Position numbers and translations under genes: made by a program. Shown piece by piece: positions 6,109 to 15,047 of a stretch of DNA of 16,557 nt. This DNA comes from JALZIF01 sp964584905 (GTDB lineage Bacteria > Gemmatimonadota > Gemmatimonadetes > Gemmatimonadales > Gemmatimonadaceae): positions 1 through 16,557 of the forward strand of contig CAZPCC010000443.1 of the NCBI GenBank assembly GCA_964584905.1, in the 5' to 3' direction. Under the pieces are notes generated by a model that was not told the origin of the DNA, ran no database searches, and saw only the letters and a program-made list of their open reading frames with translations. The stretch's first letter is position 1. The number at the start of each line of letters is the position of its first letter.

Positions 6109-9100
6109 ACCCGGAACATTGGCGACGGCTCGAAGAGATCTTCCACGAAGCGGCCGCTCTTTCTCCCGAGGAGCGCGCGGCCTTTCTGGACCGCGCCTGC
6201 CTCGATGATGCGGCGCTGCGAGCCAGTGTCGAGCGGCTGATCGCCGCAAACGATCGGGCGATCGGATTCCTAGAATCCAGTGCGTTCGAGAGCACGCCTT
6301 CGCACCTGCTCGAGAACGAAGAACCGTCCGCACCTCGCCAGCTGGGACCCTACCGGGTACTTCGCGAACTCGCGCGGGGCGGAATGGGCGCTGTCTACCT
6401 CGCCGAGCGCGCGGATGGCGAATTCGACCGTCGCGTTGCCATCAAGCTGATCAAGCATGGGATGGACCTGGACCAGGTGGTCCGCCGCTTTCGCGCGGAA
6501 CGGCAGATCCTCGCATCGCTCGAGCACCACAACATCGCACGTCTTCTGGATGGCGGCACGACGGAGCACGATCGTCCCTACTTTGTCATGGAGTATGTCG
6601 AGGGAGAGGCAATCGACGTTCATGTCCATTCCCGCGGCCTGACCGTCCCGGATCGTCTGCGTCTGTTTCTTCAGGTTTGCGATGCGGTCGCATACGCTCA
6701 CCGGCATCGCGTGATACACCGCGACATCAAGCCTGCCAACATCCTGGTCACGCTGGACGGTGTTCCCAAGCTGCTGGATTTCGGGATCGCCAAAGTCGTC
6801 GATGCCGACGTTGTGGGAGCGACGTCCGCGATCACGGGGTTGCGTGTGCTAACTCCGGAGTACGCCAGCCCGGAACAGGTGGAGGGACGATCGGCGACGG
6901 AGGCGAGTGATGTTTACTCGCTCGGTGTCGTTCTGTACGAACTTCTGACCGCCCGCTCGCCGTACCATCCGCGCAGCAACGACCCGCTGGACGTAGCCGA
7001 AGCAGTCCGAACGAGCGAACCCGAGCGGCCCAGTCTCGCCTTGTTGCAAGCCGAACAGGCTCTGCCCCGCCCCGGTCATGGCTTCGCCGGCACGCAAGGA
7101 TTCGACGCGCCGGCAATCCGACGACAGCTCCGCGGCGATCTCGACACGATCGTTCTCGCCGCACTCCGCAAGGAACCGCACCGGCGTTACCAGACGGTTG
7201 ACGACCTCGCCCAGGACATCCGCCGGCACCTGGAGCATCTGCCGATCCGGGCACGGCCCGACTCGCTTCGCTATCGGTCGGGGAAATTCGTGCGCCGCAA
7301 TCGCCCCGCGCTGTTGGCGGCCCTCGTGACCAGCCTCGCGGTCACCGCGACGCTCGGGCTGATCCAGCGTTCTTCCAGAATCCGGGGCGGCGACGATTCG
7401 CTGATCGGCTCGGGGGCACTGGCGCTACGCGACCGAGTCCTGGTCGCCGATTTCGCCGACCGCGCGAGAGACCCGTCCCTCGCGGCGGCAGTGACCGACG
7501 CGTTCCGCATCGATCTGAATGAGTCGCCCCTCATCGGCGTGCTGACATCCGCGCAGGTGCACGCAGCACGCGCGCGCATGGAACTCGCGCAAGGCGTCGC
7601 ACTCGTCGACAGCCTCGCTCACGAAGTTGCGCTCCGGGAAGGTGCGAAGGCCATGGTGACCGGTTCCATCGCCAGGCTCGGAAACGCGTACACCGTCAGC
7701 GTGCAGCTCGTTGGTGTGCAACAAGGCGAAGCGCTCGCGTCGCATCGTGAAACAGCCGCCGATTCATCACAGCTCCTCGCCGCGGTTGACCGCGCGAGCA
7801 AGGCACTGCGACGGCGCATTGGCGAATCGCTCTACGAACTGCGCGACGTGCCGAGCCTCGAGCAGGTGACGACGGCGTCGCTGCCCGCGCTGCGCAGTTA
7901 CACAACAGGGTACCGCCTGTTCGTCGCCGGCGAGCGCACCCGCGCGATACCGATGCTGCAACAGGCCGTTGCACTCGACACAGGGTTCGCGTCCGCGCAT
8001 TTCGTCATCGCATCGATCTATGGTGCAATGGCGGAACCGGGGCGCGCCTGGGCCGCTAGTGCGCACGCCCTCGCGAATCGTGATCGGCTGCCCTTTCTCG
8101 AGCGTCAATTCCTGGCCGGAAGCAACGCATACGCGAACGAAGATTACCAGACGGCGATCGAGGAGTACGATCGCGTGCTCGAACGGATTCCCGATCACGT
8201 GTCCGCCCTGAACAATCTCGCGCTTGCCTATCGCGAGTCCCGCCGATTCGCCATCGCCGAGAGTCTCTGGCATCGGGCGATCGGACGGGATTCCACGATC
8301 GGCGTGCTCTACTACGGTGTGCACAGCGCACAGGTGCTCCAGAGCAAATTCGATGACGCTCGCCGTACGATGGATGGGATTGCGACCCGCTTTCCGGACG
8401 ATCCACTCCATTCCGTTGTCGAGGTGCAGGATGCAGCCGCCCGGCAGGCGTGGGAGGAAGCGGAAGCACGCGCCAGAACAAACATCGCGGCCAAGCACGG
8501 CGATACACTTCAGCTCGTCGATGCGTACGAGCAGTTGGCCGGGATTGTGATGACGCGAGGGCGGCTAGACGAGGCAGAGCGGCTATGGCAAACGCAACTC
8601 GGCGTCAGTGCAGCTTCCGAGTCCTGGGGCCGACGTCTTTTCGGCGTCCGCCAACTCGCAACGCTGGAGTTTCGATACCGGGGTCGACGCGAAGAAGCGC
8701 GCGCGTTGGTGGACTCGGCGCTCGCGCGTCAGCCGCTCGACAGCATCCTTCCCGGAGACCGCCCCTATCATGAGTTCGCGCGCTTCTACGCGGCGCTGGA
8801 GGATGCCGCGCGTGGTCGCATGCTGCTGGCCGCCGGCGAGGCAAACGATCGGTCGATCGGGCGCACGCGGCGCGCGGATCAGTGGTGGACCGAGGGGCTT
8901 ATCGACCTGGCAGAGGGTCGACTGCTCGAAGCCGAGGCCGCACTCGAGCAGGCGGCGGCAAACCACATTTGTCCAATCTGTCCGCTGCCGGATCTGGCTC
9001 GGGCGCGCGAGGCGGCCGGCAAGACCGACGAGGCCATCGCAACGTACGAGCGGTACATGGCCACGCCGTGGCTCTGGCGCTACGAAACAGACGCAATCGA

Positions 9101-9272
9101 ACTCGGCTTCATCCTCCAGCGGCTGGGCGACCTGTACGAGCAGCGGCGCGATACGATGAAAGCGATCGATTCCTACAGACAGATGCTCGAGTTGTGGCAG
9201 CGCGCTGACGGGGAAACGCTTCCTTACGTGGAATCAGTGAAGCGCCGCCTCGCCCAACTCCGCTCGGGCTGA
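6105..9272 (+). CDS. Transmembrane Ser/Thr protein kinase with TolB-like and TPR domains
   Basis: A 1055-residue Hanks-type kinase. An N-terminal segment (1-75; EHWRRLEEIFHEAAALSPEE) typical of these bacterial kinases precedes the catalytic domain (about 83-375): GGMGAVYLAE glycine loop, VAIK Lys114, alpha-C Glu132, HRDIKPAN with Asp207 and Asn212, DFG at 225-227, and SPEQ with DVYSLGVVLYELL after it. All catalytic residues are intact. One membrane span lies at about 401-420, so the kinase faces the cytoplasm and the rest the periplasm. Next is a TolB/FlgO-like domain from RVLVADF (444-450) to about 575, then TPR repeats (about 590-1055). Cys956 and Cys959 form a CPIC pair in the TPR part. 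The start overlaps the sigma factor stop; an upstream in-frame extension lies inside that gene. It probably senses an envelope signal and phosphorylates the sigma factor (inference). Confidence 0.93.
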   Translation: MNPEHWRRLEEIFHEAAALSPEERAAFLDRACLDDAALRASVERLIAANDRAIGFLESSAFESTPSHLLENEEPSAPRQLGPYRVLRELARGGMGAVYLAERADGEFDRRVAIKLIKHGMDLDQVVRRFRAERQILASLEHHNIARLLDGGTTEHDRPYFVMEYVEGEAIDVHVHSRGLTVPDRLRLFLQVCDAVAYAHRHRVIHRDIKPANILVTLDGVPKLLDFGIAKVVDADVVGATSAITGLRVLTPEYASPEQVEGRSATEASDVYSLGVVLYELLTARSPYHPRSNDPLDVAEAVRTSEPERPSLALLQAEQALPRPGHGFAGTQGFDAPAIRRQLRGDLDTIVLAALRKEPHRRYQTVDDLAQDIRRHLEHLPIRARPDSLRYRSGKFVRRNRPALLAALVTSLAVTATLGLIQRSSRIRGGDDSLIGSGALALRDRVLVADFADRARDPSLAAAVTDAFRIDLNESPLIGVLTSAQVHAARARMELAQGVALVDSLAHEVALREGAKAMVTGSIARLGNAYTVSVQLVGVQQGEALASHRETAADSSQLLAAVDRASKALRRRIGESLYELRDVPSLEQVTTASLPALRSYTTGYRLFVAGERTRAIPMLQQAVALDTGFASAHFVIASIYGAMAEPGRAWAASAHALANRDRLPFLERQFLAGSNAYANEDYQTAIEEYDRVLERIPDHVSALNNLALAYRESRRFAIAESLWHRAIGRDSTIGVLYYGVHSAQVLQSKFDDARRTMDGIATRFPDDPLHSVVEVQDAAARQAWEEAEARARTNIAAKHGDTLQLVDAYEQLAGIVMTRGRLDEAERLWQTQLGVSAASESWGRRLFGVRQLATLEFRYRGRREEARALVDSALARQPLDSILPGDRPYHEFARFYAALEDAARGRMLLAAGEANDRSIGRTRRADQWWTEGLIDLAEGRLLEAEAALEQAAANHICPICPLPDLARAREAAGKTDEAIATYERYMATPWLWRYETDAIELGFILQRLGDLYEQRRDTMKAIDSYRQMLELWQRADGETLPYVESVKRRLAQLRSG

Positions 9273-9443
9273 CTTGCCGCACCACGATGGCACCCAGCAT
9301 GGGTTGACTGAGCGCCATTTCCATCCCTCCCCAGATACCACTTGCAGGCCCGGCAGCGTGGACCCGTGAGGGGATCCCGCTCTGGATCGTGCGTTACCGA
9401 GTAGATGCCGACCAGAGGATTCCCCGCTTCCGGAGAGACGACC
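9273..9443. other. Kinase-lipoprotein intergenic region
   Basis: This 171-base gap has no gene. It could hold a promoter for the beta-helix lipoprotein, but no paired hexamers and no clear terminator were recognised. A GGAG at 9432-9435 is the lipoprotein's ribosome site. Confidence 0.4.
9432..9435 (+). promoter_or_regulatory. Ribosome site selecting the lipoprotein start
   Basis: GGAG lies eight bases before the ATG at 9444. It supports that start over the in-frame ATG at 9405, and the 9444 start gives a clean lipoprotein signal peptide. Confidence 0.7.
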
Positions 9444-10754
9444 ATGTACCGAGGGTCACGCCCAACGATGGGCATGTTGCTGCTGTTGGCGGTCGCCGCA
9501 TGCGAGTATTCCACGCAGCCGCCGCTCGAGCCGCCAGTCCCGCAATTCGATCACGACCCCGCGACACTCGTGACGAATCTGGCCGATGCCGGACCCGGCT
9601 CGCTGCGTTACGTGGTATCCCTCGCGCCGTCGGGATCCACAATCCATTTCGCGAATGGACTCGCTGGGTTCACGATTGTGCTCAACTCTCCCATTCCGCT
9701 CCCGGCGTCGGTCACGATTGAAGGGCCCGAATCCGAAGGCATCACCATCAGCGGCGGCTTCAATACAACCGTCTTCACGGTCGGCAGTTCCGGGCAGAAT
9801 CCCAACGTGACCTTGCGCAACCTGTGGATCGGCGGAGCGGACGATGGTGATCCCTTCCTGGGGCACGGGACCGCAATCATGCTCGAAGGCGGCACGCTGA
9901 ACGTGATTTCCAGCACACTCCAGGGGAATCAGCAGGACGCCATCTTTCAGGTGGGCGGCGATCTGATCGTCACGAACAGCACCATCAGCGGCAATGGCGA
10001 AGACGGGATCCAAACGCCGTTCGGCACCGCGACTTTGCGTTTTGCCACGATCGCGAACAACGGCGCCCATGGCCTGCTGCGCGGCAGCGAGCCCGTGACG
10101 ATCACCAGCTCCTTGATTGCGAACAATTCCACCGACTGCGGCGCCGCCCCCGGTGCGATGCCGAACATTGTTAGTGGCATCAACCTGGACAGCGATGACA
10201 CGTGCGGCCTTGGAAGTTTCGATCGCCGGGGGGTCGATCCGTTGCTCGAACCGCTGGCCGACAACGGAGGCCCGACCCTGACGCATGGGCTAATGGTCGG
10301 CAGCCCCGCCGTGGACGCGGCTCCCTGCATCGGCATCGTCCCCACCGACCAACGCGGCGTCCTGCGGCCACAAGGGTCCGGCTGCGACATCGGCGCCTAC
10401 GAACGCATTCCGATCTCCGTTGGGATCACGATCAACGCAACCGGCACCGTCAATCCGAAGACGGGCACAGCCACGATCACCGGCACACTCACGTGTTCGC
10501 AGGCCCTCGATGTTCAATTGCAGGTGGACCTCGAGCAGGTGCAGAGGGTGCGGCGCGTCCCAGTGCCAAAGCAATCTTCCGCAACAACCGTTGTCCCCTG
10601 CGACGGTGCGGAGGTCAGCTGGACCGTCGACGTTCCACCCCCCAGCGGCACCGCATTCGTCAACGGTACTGCGATGGTTGGCGCGGCTGCTAACAACGCC
10701 GACAACCCCGGCGCTACCGAGCGTGGGATCCGGCTCTTCTGGGCAAAGAAGTGA
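9444..10754 (+). CDS. Predicted beta-helix lipoprotein with choice-of-anchor-Q-like region
   Basis: A 436-residue exported protein. The N-terminus is a lipoprotein signal peptide: basic start, hydrophobic LLLLAV, and lipobox VAAC with Cys20. The body begins NLADAGPGSLRYVV, the motif that opens many right-handed parallel beta-helix surface proteins, and continues with short repeated strands rich in Asn, Thr and Gly (for example STLQGN, STISGNGEDG, IANNGAHG). The segment DNGGPTLTHGL...GSPAVDA...DQRG...CDIGAYE is the choice-of-anchor-Q-type signature. A C-terminal part of about 100 residues (from VGITINATG) looks like an Ig-like beta-sandwich with two Cys. Such proteins sit on the outer envelope, and some bind or cleave glycans; no catalytic residues are identifiable. 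It follows the kinase by 171 bases and could be a target of the sigma-kinase pair. Confidence 0.85.
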   Translation: MYRGSRPTMGMLLLLAVAACEYSTQPPLEPPVPQFDHDPATLVTNLADAGPGSLRYVVSLAPSGSTIHFANGLAGFTIVLNSPIPLPASVTIEGPESEGITISGGFNTTVFTVGSSGQNPNVTLRNLWIGGADDGDPFLGHGTAIMLEGGTLNVISSTLQGNQQDAIFQVGGDLIVTNSTISGNGEDGIQTPFGTATLRFATIANNGAHGLLRGSEPVTITSSLIANNSTDCGAAPGAMPNIVSGINLDSDDTCGLGSFDRRGVDPLLEPLADNGGPTLTHGLMVGSPAVDAAPCIGIVPTDQRGVLRPQGSGCDIGAYERIPISVGITINATGTVNPKTGTATITGTLTCSQALDVQLQVDLEQVQRVRRVPVPKQSSATTVVPCDGAEVSWTVDVPPPSGTAFVNGTAMVGAAANNADNPGATERGIRLFWAKK

Positions 10755-10763
10755 ACGGGAATC

Positions 10764-10803
10764 GTGCAGGCGGGCGGTAACGTCCGCCTGCACTCCTGTG
10801 CAG
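10764..10803 (+). terminator. Overlapping hairpins after the lipoprotein gene
   Basis: A perfect 10-base-pair stem, GTGCAGGCGG with CCGCCTGCAC (10764-10773 and 10784-10793), begins nine bases after the stop. Its right arm can instead pair with GTGCAG at 10798-10803 to give a second, 6-bp hairpin (10788-10803). There is no T-tract, so it may be a Rho-independent terminator of weak type, or an mRNA-end stabiliser. Confidence 0.5.
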
Positions 10804-10991
10804 AACGAAATCGATTCCGATGACAGCGATGTTCTCGTCTGCGAACGATCGGAGCGCACCGTCGCTCTCGAACTCGTTATGAGTCGATCACCGCTCAAGT
10901 CGCTGAGTTCATCAGCAACCACGAGGTATGCGAACTGCTCCACCGCACACCGCGTGTCCGTTGCTCGTAGCAGGTCGACGCGGTGAAGTCG

Positions 10992-11006
10992 CTCAAAGCC
11001 GGCGCC
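10992..11006. repeat. 15-base direct repeat, copy 1
   Basis: CTCAAAGCCGGCGCC occurs here and identically 68 bases later at 11060-11074. It holds a 10-base palindrome-like core (GCCGGC). No gene overlaps it. Confidence 0.6.
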
Positions 11007-11059
11007 AGAGGATTGGGCAGGCGGGCTGCCAGATGTGCCAGGCAGTCGTTCGGCACGAC

Positions 11060-11074
11060 CTCAAAGCCGGCGCC
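11060..11074. repeat. 15-base direct repeat, copy 2
   Basis: Second identical copy of CTCAAAGCCGGCGCC, in the gene-poor region. Function is unknown; a small duplication or paired binding sites are both possible. Confidence 0.6.
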
Positions 11075-11239
11075 CGGCAACAGGAACAAGCCCGCAGCGC
11101 GCGCGCCCTCCGCGGCTACTGCTCCGCTCGCCCGGCCGGGGGTGGCTCGATCGGGGAACTCGGAGCGGGATCCGGGGACGTGAGGGCCAGCCCCGGGTCG
11201 GTGGGGGCGTGGCCGTGACGGCGAGTCCGGCGGTCGCTC

Positions 11240-12181
11240 CTACGTACCCGTCGCCACCTCGTCGTACGCCACGGTGAGTGGATCGCGCCCGCCCGGCTGC
11301 CCGAACCGCCCCCACTCCTCGAAGCCCGCCAGCGGCTCGCGCATCCCGAGGATCTCCTCGCGCGACCGACCCGCCTGCACCTGACGCTCGACGAATGCCA
11401 GGACGGCGCCGAGGTAGTCGCGGAACCGAAGCAGATCCTCCGGGCCTCCGGTGACCGCCAGTCCGGTGTTCACGTGGCCGAAGATGAATATCGTGTCGCG
11501 CGCGTGGGCGTTCACCACGTGGTCGAGCACACGCGCCCAGTTCCGCATCGATGCGCCCGCCGCGCCGTCGACGACCGGGTGTCGCCGGTGGAACATCAGG
11601 TCGCCCATGTGCACCACGTTCGCCCGCTCGAAGGTGATCACCGCATCGCCGCTTGTGTGCGCGCGCCCGTGGTGCCGCGCCACGATGCGCTCGTCGCCGA
11701 CGTCGGCCGACCACATGTGGGTGAATGTGGTGTCGGGGTAGAGCTGCTCCGGTGTGTTCTCCGGCCGTTGCTGCGGCTGCTGCGCTCCGGGTGCACGACG
11801 CATGTGCTGATCCGCCATGCCGTGCGCGACGACGCGTTGCGCGACCCCGCGGAAGACCGGGTTGCCAGACACATGGTCGCCGTGGTGGTGCGTGTTGAGC
11901 AGCACGTCGATGGGGCGAGTGTTCGACCGCTCCTGCAGGCCAGCGAGCAGGGCGCGCGCCTCGGCCGGAAACTGCGTGTCGACCACGGCGACGCCAGCGT
12001 TCACCAGCCAGCCGACGGTGCCGCCGCGCATCGTGAACGTGCCGACGTTGCGGCGGATCGGCGTGAAGACCGGCCGCGCCTGTGCCTGCTCATGGGCGAA
12101 CGCGGACAGCGGGCGGCCGAGGGTGACGCCGAGCGCGGCGGCGGCCGAGGTGGCGAGGAAGTCGCGGCGGCTGGGGGACAT
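11240..12181 (-). CDS. Tat-exported metallo-beta-lactamase-fold hydrolase
   Basis: A 313-residue MBL-fold protein. The N-terminus SRRDFLATSAAAALGVTLG (4-22) is a twin-arginine signal with a hydrophobic core, so the folded metalloenzyme is probably exported to the periplasm. Zinc ligands are complete: THHHGDH (His98, His100, Asp102, His103), His175 in GRAHTSGD, Asp194 in HMGDLMF and His236 in FGHVN. A Gln/Pro-rich loop (133-143) is inserted. The family includes beta-lactamases, glyoxalase II-like and SoxH-like hydrolases; the substrate cannot be told. The ATG at 12181 is chosen over an in-frame ATG at 12232 because it starts the Tat signal and has GGAG (12191-12188) upstream. It lies 136 bases after the ADOP permease gene on the same strand and seems to have its own promoter. 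Confidence 0.9.
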   Translation of the reverse strand: MSPSRRDFLATSAAAALGVTLGRPLSAFAHEQAQARPVFTPIRRNVGTFTMRGGTVGWLVNAGVAVVDTQFPAEARALLAGLQERSNTRPIDVLLNTHHHGDHVSGNPVFRGVAQRVVAHGMADQHMRRAPGAQQPQQRPENTPEQLYPDTTFTHMWSADVGDERIVARHHGRAHTSGDAVITFERANVVHMGDLMFHRRHPVVDGAAGASMRNWARVLDHVVNAHARDTIFIFGHVNTGLAVTGGPEDLLRFRDYLGAVLAFVERQVQAGRSREEILGMREPLAGFEEWGRFGQPGGRDPLTVAYDEVATGT

Positions 12182-12317
12182 GGATATCTCCGGTGTTCGG
12201 CCTTGGCTTCGTGACACTCTTATTATGCACACTGCTGCTGCGGTACACGAGGGCGCACGCGCACGGGTTGCTCCGCGCTAAGGCCCGAGTTCCCGCATGT
12301 CGGCCAACGTGTGGGCT
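12182..12317 (-). promoter_or_regulatory. Promoter region of the MBL-fold hydrolase
   Basis: In this 136-base gap the minus strand carries CATAAT (12227-12222), a five-of-six match to the -10 consensus, about 40 bases before the ATG. A good -35 is not evident. This placement would give a leader of about 34 bases including the GGAG site. Confidence 0.35.
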
Positions 12318-15038
12318 TCACTCCAACCGCAACGTCCTCGCCGGATCCACCCGCGCCGCCTGACGCGCCGGCACCCACGTCGCTGCCGTCGCCACCGCCA
12401 GCAGCACCAACGCAATCCCAACCCCTACGAGCCACGGCTCGAACTCCGGCACGATCAGTATCCCCATCGACATCAACACCCGGAATCCGATGAGACTCAG
12501 CGGCAGCCCGATCGCCAGCGCGATCACGCTCACTCGCACTCCCGACGCCACGAACATCCGGGCCACACCTGAGGGCAGCGCTCCCATCGCGATCCGGATT
12601 CCGATCTCCCGATGCCGCTGCTGCACCTGCAGCGACACCACCCCGTAGAGCCCTAACGAGGCGAGTAGCAGCGCCAGTCCACCCGCGCCGGCCACCACGC
12701 CCGCGATCTGCCACGAGACCCGGCGCTCCTCCGCGTCGATGTGCGCGAGCGTCACCAATTGCCCCATAGGCAGGCTCGGCGCTTCCGCCCGGATCAGCCG
12801 TCTGAGCTCCGGCAGGAACCGTTCGGCCGAGCCACGCGTGCGCACCAGGAGCAGGTCGCGCCGCCACTCCTTGCCGCGCGCCGTGTACACGCGCTGAACC
12901 GCGCTGCCCCGCGTCGTCGGATGCGCCGCGTCGTACACGCCCACCACCGTCATGCTCATCGAGTCGGGATTCAGCCCCAGATACTCAACCGCGCGGTCGG
13001 AGGATTCCTGCGCGCCGCGCCTCCACTCCGGCGACGCCAGCGTGCGGCCGATCGGGTTCGCGTCGCCCCACAGCTCCCGCGCTAGGTCGCTGCCGATCAC
13101 GACCGGATAGTCGGCCTCGAGCGTGTCCGCGAGCGACACGTCGCGGCCGAGGACGATCGGCACGTCGAGGAGCGCGAAGTAGCCTGGCACGGCGCCCTCC
13201 ACGTGCACGCTCCTCGAGAGGGGCAAGGTGTCGCCAGGCGAGGGGACGAGGATGTTGCGGATGGTGAAAGCTGCCGCCTCGGGTACCACGCTCACGACCT
13301 CCGGGTGCGCGGCAATCCGCGGGAGCAGCGAGTCTACCGCCTCGCGTCGCAGCGTTTCCGCACTGGCGTCGCCGATCTCGTTCTGCGGCCGGAAGCTCGC
13401 CGCGACGACGTGCTCGCTCACCGTCCGCGGCAACGGGTCGAACTCGTGCCACGCCACCGACAGCATGACGGCCAACAGGACGAGCAGCGGCTGCGAGAGC
13501 ACGATCTGGGCGCCGACGAACACCCTCTGAAGCCGCGACCTGTGCGTTGCGCCACTGCCGGAATCGCGTAAGGCGGTCGCCACGCCCGTACGGGTCGCGT
13601 GTAGGGCTGGGGAGAGGCCGAACAGGATCCCGGTACCTAGCGCGACCGTCATCATGAAGGCGAAGGTGCCGAAGTCCGGGGAGAGGTCAACGTACTGCAT
13701 CGAGCGCGCGCGGCTTGCCACCCAGATGATGAACGCCCAGTAGAGCGCGAGTCCCAGTGTTCCGGCGGCGACGGCGAGCAGCGACGACTCGGTCAGCAGC
13801 TGCCGCAGCAGCCGCCACCGGGTGGCACCGATCGACAACCTAACGGCGATCTCCTGCCGGCGGCCGACGGCCGCGGCGACCATCATCGCCGTCACGTTCG
13901 TGCAGGCGACGAGCAATATGAGGAGGCCGACGAAGCCCACCATGGTGACGCCGATGAGGTAGCCGTTGTCCGTGCCGATCGGCGGCGGCGCGCGCAAGCC
14001 GGTGACGTAGGCCACCCGCGTCCCACCCAGCCGCGCGGCGGAATCGGGTAGATGTTGCGCAACGACCTGGCGCGCGATCGCGGTCGCCTGCTCTTCATTC
14101 ACGTCAGGCGCCAGGCGACCGAACGCCGCGAGCACCGCGCTGTCAGTGAGCCACCGCGTCGGCAGGCGAGCGATCTCGGCCCGTGCGCTCACCGGTAGCC
14201 AGAGCGAGCGCTGCATGTTGGGGAGCGCGCCCTGGAACCGCGCCGGGGCCACGCCGACGACGCGCACCGGGACCTCATTAACCAGCACCTTGCGCCCCGG
14301 GGCCGTCGCCGGATCCCCGTAGAGATCGGCCGCCAGAGCGTGCGACATCACCGCCGCCATGTCCGGTACGTCGGGTGCCTGACGCGCGAACCCCGGCCCG
14401 GTCGCTACCGGTACGCCGATCGTCGCGAAGTAGCCAGGCGTCACGAACTCGGCGATCACGCTCCGCACACCGATGCTGTCTCCGGGATTGAGCACCACGT
14501 CGTTCGCCACCCAGGCGGCGACGCTGGCGAACGCCTGACGACGCTCCCCGAGAGTCACCAGTTCGGGGTATGTGAACGCGCGCGGCTCCCATTCGGCGCC
14601 TTTCACCGCCTGCTCATAGCCATGGATCCGGACGTGCGCGGGATCGTCGGACACGGCGGGCGCCGGTCGAAAGAACTGGGCCCGGAGCAGCGAGAAGAGG
14701 GCCGTATTGGCGCCGATGCCGAGTGCGAGGACGATGACGATGGTCGCGGCGGAGAGCTTCTTTCGTGAGAAGTAGCGGAAGGCAAACCTCACGTCGGCGG
14801 CGAGCTCCTCGATCCATCTAAAGCCGCGGGCGTCGCGCCCGTGCTCCTGCAGCAGCGCCACATTGCCGAACTCGCGCATCGCCGCCTCACGAGCCTCCAC
14901 CGGCGTCATGCCGCGCGCCGCATAACGCTCCGCCGCCTGCTCGAGATGCTGCCGCATCTCCTCCTGCATGTCGTGCTCGAGTGCAGGGCGGGCGGCGATC
15001 GCGCGGAGACGGAGCCGCGCCCAACGGAAAGGATTCAC
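12318..15038 (-). CDS. ADOP-family duplicated ABC permease
   Basis: A 906-residue MacB/FtsX-type permease of the ADOP family (TIGR03434), abundant in Acidobacteriota and Gemmatimonadota. A cytoplasmic N-terminal prefix (1-75; EEMRQHLEQAAERYAARGMT and AMREFGN) precedes the first span (about 97-117, LALGIGANTALFSLL). A periplasmic MacB core-like domain follows (about 120-355). The first FtsX block (about 360-480) contains LLVACTNVTAMMVA and the cytoplasmic loop RRQEIAVRLSIGATRWRLLR. A second periplasmic domain and second FtsX block (about 770-906; HREIGIRIAMGA) complete the duplication, ending ARVDPARTLRLE. No ATPase gene is adjacent, usual for this family. The GTG start at 15038 has GAGG just upstream and follows the PadR stop by nine bases, so the two are co-transcribed. 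A role in export of drugs or lipids, or in envelope stress, is inferred. Confidence 0.93.
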   Translation of the reverse strand: MNPFRWARLRLRAIAARPALEHDMQEEMRQHLEQAAERYAARGMTPVEAREAAMREFGNVALLQEHGRDARGFRWIEELAADVRFAFRYFSRKKLSAATIVIVLALGIGANTALFSLLRAQFFRPAPAVSDDPAHVRIHGYEQAVKGAEWEPRAFTYPELVTLGERRQAFASVAAWVANDVVLNPGDSIGVRSVIAEFVTPGYFATIGVPVATGPGFARQAPDVPDMAAVMSHALAADLYGDPATAPGRKVLVNEVPVRVVGVAPARFQGALPNMQRSLWLPVSARAEIARLPTRWLTDSAVLAAFGRLAPDVNEEQATAIARQVVAQHLPDSAARLGGTRVAYVTGLRAPPPIGTDNGYLIGVTMVGFVGLLILLVACTNVTAMMVAAAVGRRQEIAVRLSIGATRWRLLRQLLTESSLLAVAAGTLGLALYWAFIIWVASRARSMQYVDLSPDFGTFAFMMTVALGTGILFGLSPALHATRTGVATALRDSGSGATHRSRLQRVFVGAQIVLSQPLLVLLAVMLSVAWHEFDPLPRTVSEHVVAASFRPQNEIGDASAETLRREAVDSLLPRIAAHPEVVSVVPEAAAFTIRNILVPSPGDTLPLSRSVHVEGAVPGYFALLDVPIVLGRDVSLADTLEADYPVVIGSDLARELWGDANPIGRTLASPEWRRGAQESSDRAVEYLGLNPDSMSMTVVGVYDAAHPTTRGSAVQRVYTARGKEWRRDLLLVRTRGSAERFLPELRRLIRAEAPSLPMGQLVTLAHIDAEERRVSWQIAGVVAGAGGLALLLASLGLYGVVSLQVQQRHREIGIRIAMGALPSGVARMFVASGVRVSVIALAIGLPLSLIGFRVLMSMGILIVPEFEPWLVGVGIALVLLAVATAATWVPARQAARVDPARTLRLE

Positions 15039-15047
15039 GGCGCCTCG

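Larger units (their letters stand above)
10755..11239. other. Gene-poor 485-base region
   Basis: No convincing gene on either strand. Frames open here show no family motif and no ribosome site. The contents are the overlapping hairpins just after the lipoprotein stop, a 15-base direct repeat, and a G-rich stretch at about 11140-11215 near the 3' end of the hydrolase gene transcribed from the other strand. It separates two convergent transcription units, so terminators for both are expected here. Confidence 0.5.

Noticed and set aside
5185..6333. 382-codon open frame on the minus strand over the sigma factor
   Set aside because: It is antisense to a clearly recognisable sigma factor and kinase start, shows no family motif, and results from GC-rich codon bias.
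7767..8498. 243-codon minus-strand frame inside the kinase TPR region
   Set aside because: Shadow of the kinase gene; the plus frame carries continuous TPR-like repeats.
10290..10943. Minus-strand frame reaching into the gene-poor region
   Set aside because: Mostly antisense to the beta-helix lipoprotein; the non-overlapping part has no motif and no ribosome site.
11190..11208. GCCCC...GGGGC stem as a terminator of the hydrolase gene
   Set aside because: Short stem in generally G-rich sequence with no T-tract; not distinguishable from background.
10895..11218. Small frames on both strands in the gene-poor region
   Set aside because: No family resemblance, no ribosome site, and they span the direct repeat in different frames.
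11474..12214. 246-codon plus-strand frame
   Set aside because: It is antisense to the Tat-exported MBL-fold gene, which has all zinc ligands; the plus frame has no recognisable domain.
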